The notes under the pieces are model-generated. The model ran no database searches, had not been told where the DNA came from, and saw only the letters and a list, made by a program, of their open reading frames with translations. A stretch of 64,000 bases of DNA. Source: Ursus arctos (Eukaryota; Chordata; Mammalia; Carnivora; Ursidae). This document shows positions 59,663 through 64,000 of the stretch, one piece after another. A program made the position numbers and the translations under genes. Each line of letters opens with the position of its first letter. The stretch's first letter is position 1. The stretch lies in assembly GCF_023065955.2 (NCBI RefSeq), contig NW_026622808.1, positions 44,776,475 through 44,840,474 on the forward strand, written 5' to 3'.

Positions 59663-60405
59663 CAAACACCACCTTACACTATCCCGAGGAAGGCAGGAAG
59701 GAAAGGGGAGGGAGGAGGAGCTTAAGGAGGCTCCCAGTATAACATGATATTTTTGTCTTCAGCCAGGCTGACACCTGCGGAAGGAAGAGTAGGTTCAGGA
59801 GAGAGACATGGAGTTCTTTTTCAAACAAATTAAATTGAGGAGTGTAGGGCATCCATGTGTGAATAATAGCAAAGAGATGGGGTATGGATCTGAAATTCCG
59901 AGGAGATCATGAGAATGTGAAGAGAGATGAGGAGCGCAAGGAGAAGCTATGACCTTCAGAACTCCCATATTTTGCGGATAAATAAAGGCTCTCAAAGAGA
60001 ACCACAGAACTTAAGGTAGCAGTGCTGACCATGAGAAGATCTCCCTTCTAAAGGAAATGAAAAAAATGAGAGATTTTCTTTAAACACCCCTAGGCAAAGA
60101 GAATATTTTGAAATACAGTGGTATTTCTTATCATGAGTATAATTTTAATGGGGTACACAGAACCCACACCTGCATCTTGATGAAATAACCATCCAAGAGT
60201 CTGACCCCGGTGCACTCCGGAACTTACTGAGTTCAGGGGGGCAGGTCCACTGAGCCAACATACTGAGCTGGTAGAGTGTGTCACTGCTGGGTATCCCAGA
60301 ATCATAGAGTTGGGTCCCCAGTAAAGGGAAATACTGTTTTCCCAGCCAGAAACCCGGGTATTTTCTGTGACACCTTCTCTCTGCTTCTAAATCAAATCCC
60401 TCACT
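59663..60405. other. Intron without recognised element
   Basis: A small GGAAGG/GGAGG purine patch lies at 59690-59730. Otherwise unassigned. Confidence 0.4.
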
Positions 60406-60409
60406 AAGG

Positions 60410-61270
60410 GCCGTCAAACTGATCTCAGTATCTCTTGCTTGAATCCACCGCCACTTCCCTAATCTAGACTATTGTCATCTCTTATTGAAAGTCTGACAGC
60501 AGTCTCCTACTCCTCCTCACATCCTTCCCCCAAATCCAATTTCCCTGGAGCTGTATATGTTGTACATTTATTATCCCATCCTATAAAAAGTCTCTGACCT
60601 AAAAAGGTAAAGAACCATGTTTGAGGGGCACCTGCGTGGCTCAGTCGGTTAAGCGTCTGCTTTCAGCTCAGGTCATGATCCCAGAGTCCTGGGATTGAGC
60701 CCCAAATCGGGCTTACTCAGTAGGGAGCCTGCTTCTCCCTCTCTCTGCCTGCTGCTCCCCCTGCTTGTCCTGTCAAATAAATAAATAAAATCTTAATTAA
60801 AAAAAAAAAAAGAACCATGTGTGAGTCACTTCAAGCAAATTAATTAAAGCTTTCATTTCTCCAAACTAAATCCACCAGGCTTTCTCCCATCTCAGAGCCC
60901 TTGTGCCTGCTCTTCCCTCTGCCTGGAAGGTTCTCTCCACATATCCACATGGCTGGTTGGCTTATTTTCTTCAGGTCCATCCTCAAAACCTATCTTCTTA
61001 ATAAGGTCTTCCTGGCTACCCTACCTAGAATTTCAGCACCAGCTTCCCCATCCTATCAGTTCCTGACCTTCTTTCCTGCATTATTTTTCCTCCATAACAG
61101 TTAACCAGTGCCCAAACTACTATCTACGTCAGCAATTTACCTTGTTCATTGCCTGTCTTCTCCATGGGAAAGTACATTCTGCAGGGATTTTTGTCTGTTT
61201 TTGTCCACTACCATATCCCTAGTGTCTAAAAGGACACTTGACACATGGTGGGAAATGAATGATCAATGAT
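60410..61270 (+). repeat. L2 LINE 3' region split by a SINE
   Basis: Left part GACTATTGTCATCTCTTATT and TGACAGCAGTCTCCTACTCC. After the SINE, TCTCAGAGCCCTTGTGCCTG, CCTCTGCCTGGAAGGTTCTC, CATATCCACATGGCTGGTTG, CATTGCCTGTCTTCTCCATG and CTAGTGTCTAAAAGGACACT, ending GAAATGAATGATC. This is the longest L2 in the window. Confidence 0.85.
60625..60808 (+). mobile_element. Carnivore tRNA-Lys SINE
   Basis: Head GGGGCACCTGCGTGGCTCAG, CT-rich body, A tail. Flanked by AAGAACCATGTTTGAG and AAGAACCATGTGTGAG (60609-60624, 60809-60824), one mismatch. It sits inside the L2. Confidence 0.97.
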
Positions 61271-62370
61271 GTTTACTGGGTTTTTTTGTTTCTTTGTTTC
61301 AGTGTTTTTTATTGTCCTGGATCACCTGGTGAATTTTCCTAGTTCTCACCTGAAGTGCATAAGTCATTTCAAATTCTTTTTGAGGTTGGTTCCTCATACC
61401 TAGCTATAAAAACAAACAAACAAACAATAAACTTGTTATCTGTCATTTTAAGGAAGAACACTGGTATTTCTTACTTCTGAATGCCAAGCATGGCAGGGGT
61501 GTGGGGTGGGGGTGGAGGACTGTTCCATTTAAAAATTATTAAAAATGAATTATGAATTTTCATTTGAAAGGTCTTCCCATTCGTGCTTATAAATAGCTAT
61601 TAGATGACTCAGTTGAGGTAGGAGCTGTCTAATGGCTAAGGTGAAATTAGTCCTCACATCCATTTTGTATTTAGAAACAAAGAAGTTGGTGAATATTAGA
61701 AAAAGAATCGTTTCTATTTCATTACTTTTTTATGAGCAAAGTTCATCAAAACCTCTTTAGAATAAAACTCACAGTTTTGAGCAAGTCCCACTTGTAGAAA
61801 ATATATGTGTATTGATGATATGCAGGGGATTTAGCAAACGCAATAGTATCTGTGGGAGGACAGTATTTCTTTCCCAAATTCATGGCATTAAGTGCCCCAG
61901 GGCAACTAAAAATATGACTCAGAAAAATACTTTATTAACTGTTCCTTGCTGGTAGCAATACAGACCCTAAGTAAGGCATGGCCTGTGAAGGGAAGTGGCA
62001 GTGTGTAGATCTCGGAATAAGGTGGAAAGAAATAGCCACAAAAACTAGGCACATGGTACAATACAAGGGCCTCAAAGGGAGAAACTCAGCTGGGCAACTG
62101 CTGCTTAGCCTTCAAAACGCTGAAACATGTGCCTAATGCAAACATCAGCCTTTTCATCAACATCAAGTCAAAACTAGTTAGATTTAGTTACCACTCCACA
62201 GTCTCTGGCCTTGAAAAGCCATGGGTTGTGTTCATTCTAGTCAAGTGGGCTGGCATCCAGCACACACAGTCTCACTCACTTCCAGAAAGGCTCCACTTCT
62301 GCCATCAGTGATCTGCTTTCGGAATTCATTTTTGACAAATAGGTCTCCTGTGTCTAGTGTATCTGGAAGT
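61271..62370. other. Intron without recognised element
   Basis: No interspersed repeat was recognised. A short (AAAC)n patch lies at 61408-61428. Confidence 0.45.
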
Positions 62371-62371
62371 A

Positions 62372-62618
62372 ATAATTTCAACAATTAATATTTATTATTT
62401 GCCATACGCCAGGCATGCAATGAGTATTTCATATGTTATATCTCATTTAATTCTCACAAGAGTTTTGTGAGATAGGTGTTATCCCCCATTTTAGAGATGA
62501 GGGAACCAAGGTCAAGAGGGTTTAAGGGTCTTGGCTATTGTCACACAGTGCGTGAGCATTGAAGATTCCAGAACTGACTTCAGAACTGTAGCTATTAAAC
62601 TCTGTGCTCACCTGCCCT
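62372..62618 (-). repeat. MIR SINE (antisense)
   Basis: AATATTTATTATTTGCCATA, CGCCAGGCATGCAATGAGTA, TCTCATTTAATTCTCACAAG, CCCATTTTAGAGATGAGGGA and ATTGTCACACAGTGCGTGAG match a nearly full-length antisense MIR. Confidence 0.88.
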
Positions 62619-64000
62619 TCTTAAGAATAAGAAATGGAGAGGTGGGGAAATGATAGAGAAATGATCTCCAAGGGTATGTTTCTACCACTCTTCTGAGTAT
62701 GGTCAGAAAGCTATGTACTAAACCAGAAAAAAGACTCAGCCAGTCTCTTTTCCAAACTGACTCTTCATAAATTGCTTCAAAGGAGCAGTAGGTTGAGAAC
62801 CATTCTTTTGAACCTTTTGGTCAAGGTGGAGATGGGGGAGTTGTCACTAAAACAAAACCAAGCAAGATAGCGTCATGGCCATTCCAAGCCAACAACATAG
62901 CAGAGTGAAGTGTACGTGCATGTAACATATGATCGTTCAATACATGTGTTTAACAGCAACAACAACAAAAGGCAAAAACCAACAAAACATGCATACAGGA
63001 ATAAGAAAGATGTAGTGAAAAAGAAAAGTCATTTCCAACCTGCAGGCGATCTGCCATCCCATCAAAAAGCATCAGCAGAACAGAATGTTCTGTCTTGGCT
63101 CTCTCATGGTTCTCACAGTGAGAGCATCTCCCTGAAGTGACGCAGTTCCAGTATTGAAAGATACGCATTTTTCATACACGGCTTCTAAACACAAGCCCAC
63201 AACCTCACACGCACACAAAAGTAAGGACACCGCCCACGATGGGAGATTGAAAGGTTTATCAAGGATTGTTTCAATTCTTGGAGATTTTCTCATTACAGGA
63301 AGATTTTAGACCCCATCACCACCTGTGTGTGATCCGACTCTCATATTTCCAACACCTTTTAAAAGGTAATTGTGATTGCAAGTGTGGATTTCTTTTTTAA
63401 CTTAAGCTCCACACAATTACCTTCACAGGTCCCATAATTTGGCTTTCACATTCTCTCAAAATCATCAAAACAAAGTACTTGCAAAATGTTTATTTCCCAG
63501 GTGTTTTCCAGTAGGCTCGATACCATTTGCCACAGTGCATAAACAGAATGGGGGTGGTTCCCAAAATATGGAACCGGGTTGTTGCATACTTACCTCCAGA
63601 ATGGGGTGCAGCTTTCTTTGTGCTCTTAATAAATGCTCTCTATTTGGCCTCATTTTTGTAATAGTGAAAGCGATTTCTAAGAAAGGGGGAATCAGATTAT
63701 GAACAGCACTTAACAGGGGCAGCTCTGCAAACTACTACAAGATTATTACATCTTCAGCTAATTTCTGCAAATTTGTGTGGAATCAGGGTCCTCTTTGTGA
63801 CCAAGAATATCTTACATAGAACCTTCACTTTTATAATTAATTTTTTTCCTCTCATCAACAGGATACAATATCGCATATAATGAGATCTCATTACAGCAGA
63901 TTTAATATACCACAGGTCAAATGGTGCCCACATAGGCTGACTTCTCAAGACCAGATTCTAATAATATGCAATTTAACTGAGTGCGTATTATTGGACTTTT
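62619..64000. other. Intron without recognised element
   Basis: No repeat family, exon or RNA gene was recognised. The small open frames here have no support. Confidence 0.4.

Noticed and set aside
61028..61062. Possible REST/NRSF (RE1) site at TTTCAGCACCAGCTTCCCC
   Set aside because: Only the left half-site is present, within an L2 copy; the right half is absent.

Overview
This window is mammalian nuclear DNA from a carnivore. It holds dozens of interspersed repeats and only one segment that is clearly protein-coding. At least fourteen SINEs carry the carnivore tRNA-Lys-type head (GGCGCCTGGGTGGCTCAG), a CT-rich body and an AATAAATAAATAAAATCTT-plus-A tail, and two short L1 3' ends are of the carnivore type. 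The commonest SINE subtype (CTGCTTCTTCCTCTCCCACT body) points to a caniform carnivore, probably an arctoid such as a bear, seal or mustelid. The species cannot be fixed from this sequence.

The one confident gene feature is a 199-bp internal exon at 41711-41909 on the plus strand, with a proper acceptor and donor. It encodes the end of the first luminal loop, the second membrane span and part of the cytosolic loop of synaptoporin (SYNPR), a synaptic-vesicle MARVEL-domain protein. Everything before it (1-41710) and after it (41910-64000) is read as intron. I found no other SYNPR exon, no promoter CpG island and no second gene.

Layout: 1-5350 has old MLT1 LTRs, antisense L1 ends, a poly-C run and a repeat-poor stretch. 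5350-11800 has young SINEs, L2 and MER5 copies and a U6 pseudogene. 13-20 kb has an antisense MLT1, L2, MIR and a decayed L1 that carries two later retroposon insertions. 22.1-22.6 kb is a long purine tract. 23-31 kb mixes MIR, L2, MER1 and SINEs with a repeat-free block at 29.3-29.9 kb. 31.8-33.1 kb is a four-layer nest (L1 split by an LTR, itself split by another L1). 35-41 kb has MIR and L2 copies broken by young L1 or SINE insertions, then the exon. 42-64 kb has an AT-rich block, microsatellites, MER20, more SINEs and a compact CpG cluster at 57.53-57.65 kb.

No operon, CRISPR array, phage or other unusual gene system is present. The points most worth checking are the unidentified retroposed segment at 18195-18510, the CpG cluster, the purine tract, the nests and the insertions with perfect target-site duplications, which may be polymorphic. 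Repeat family names come from recognition of consensus features, not from a database search, so edges are approximate unless a duplication defines them.
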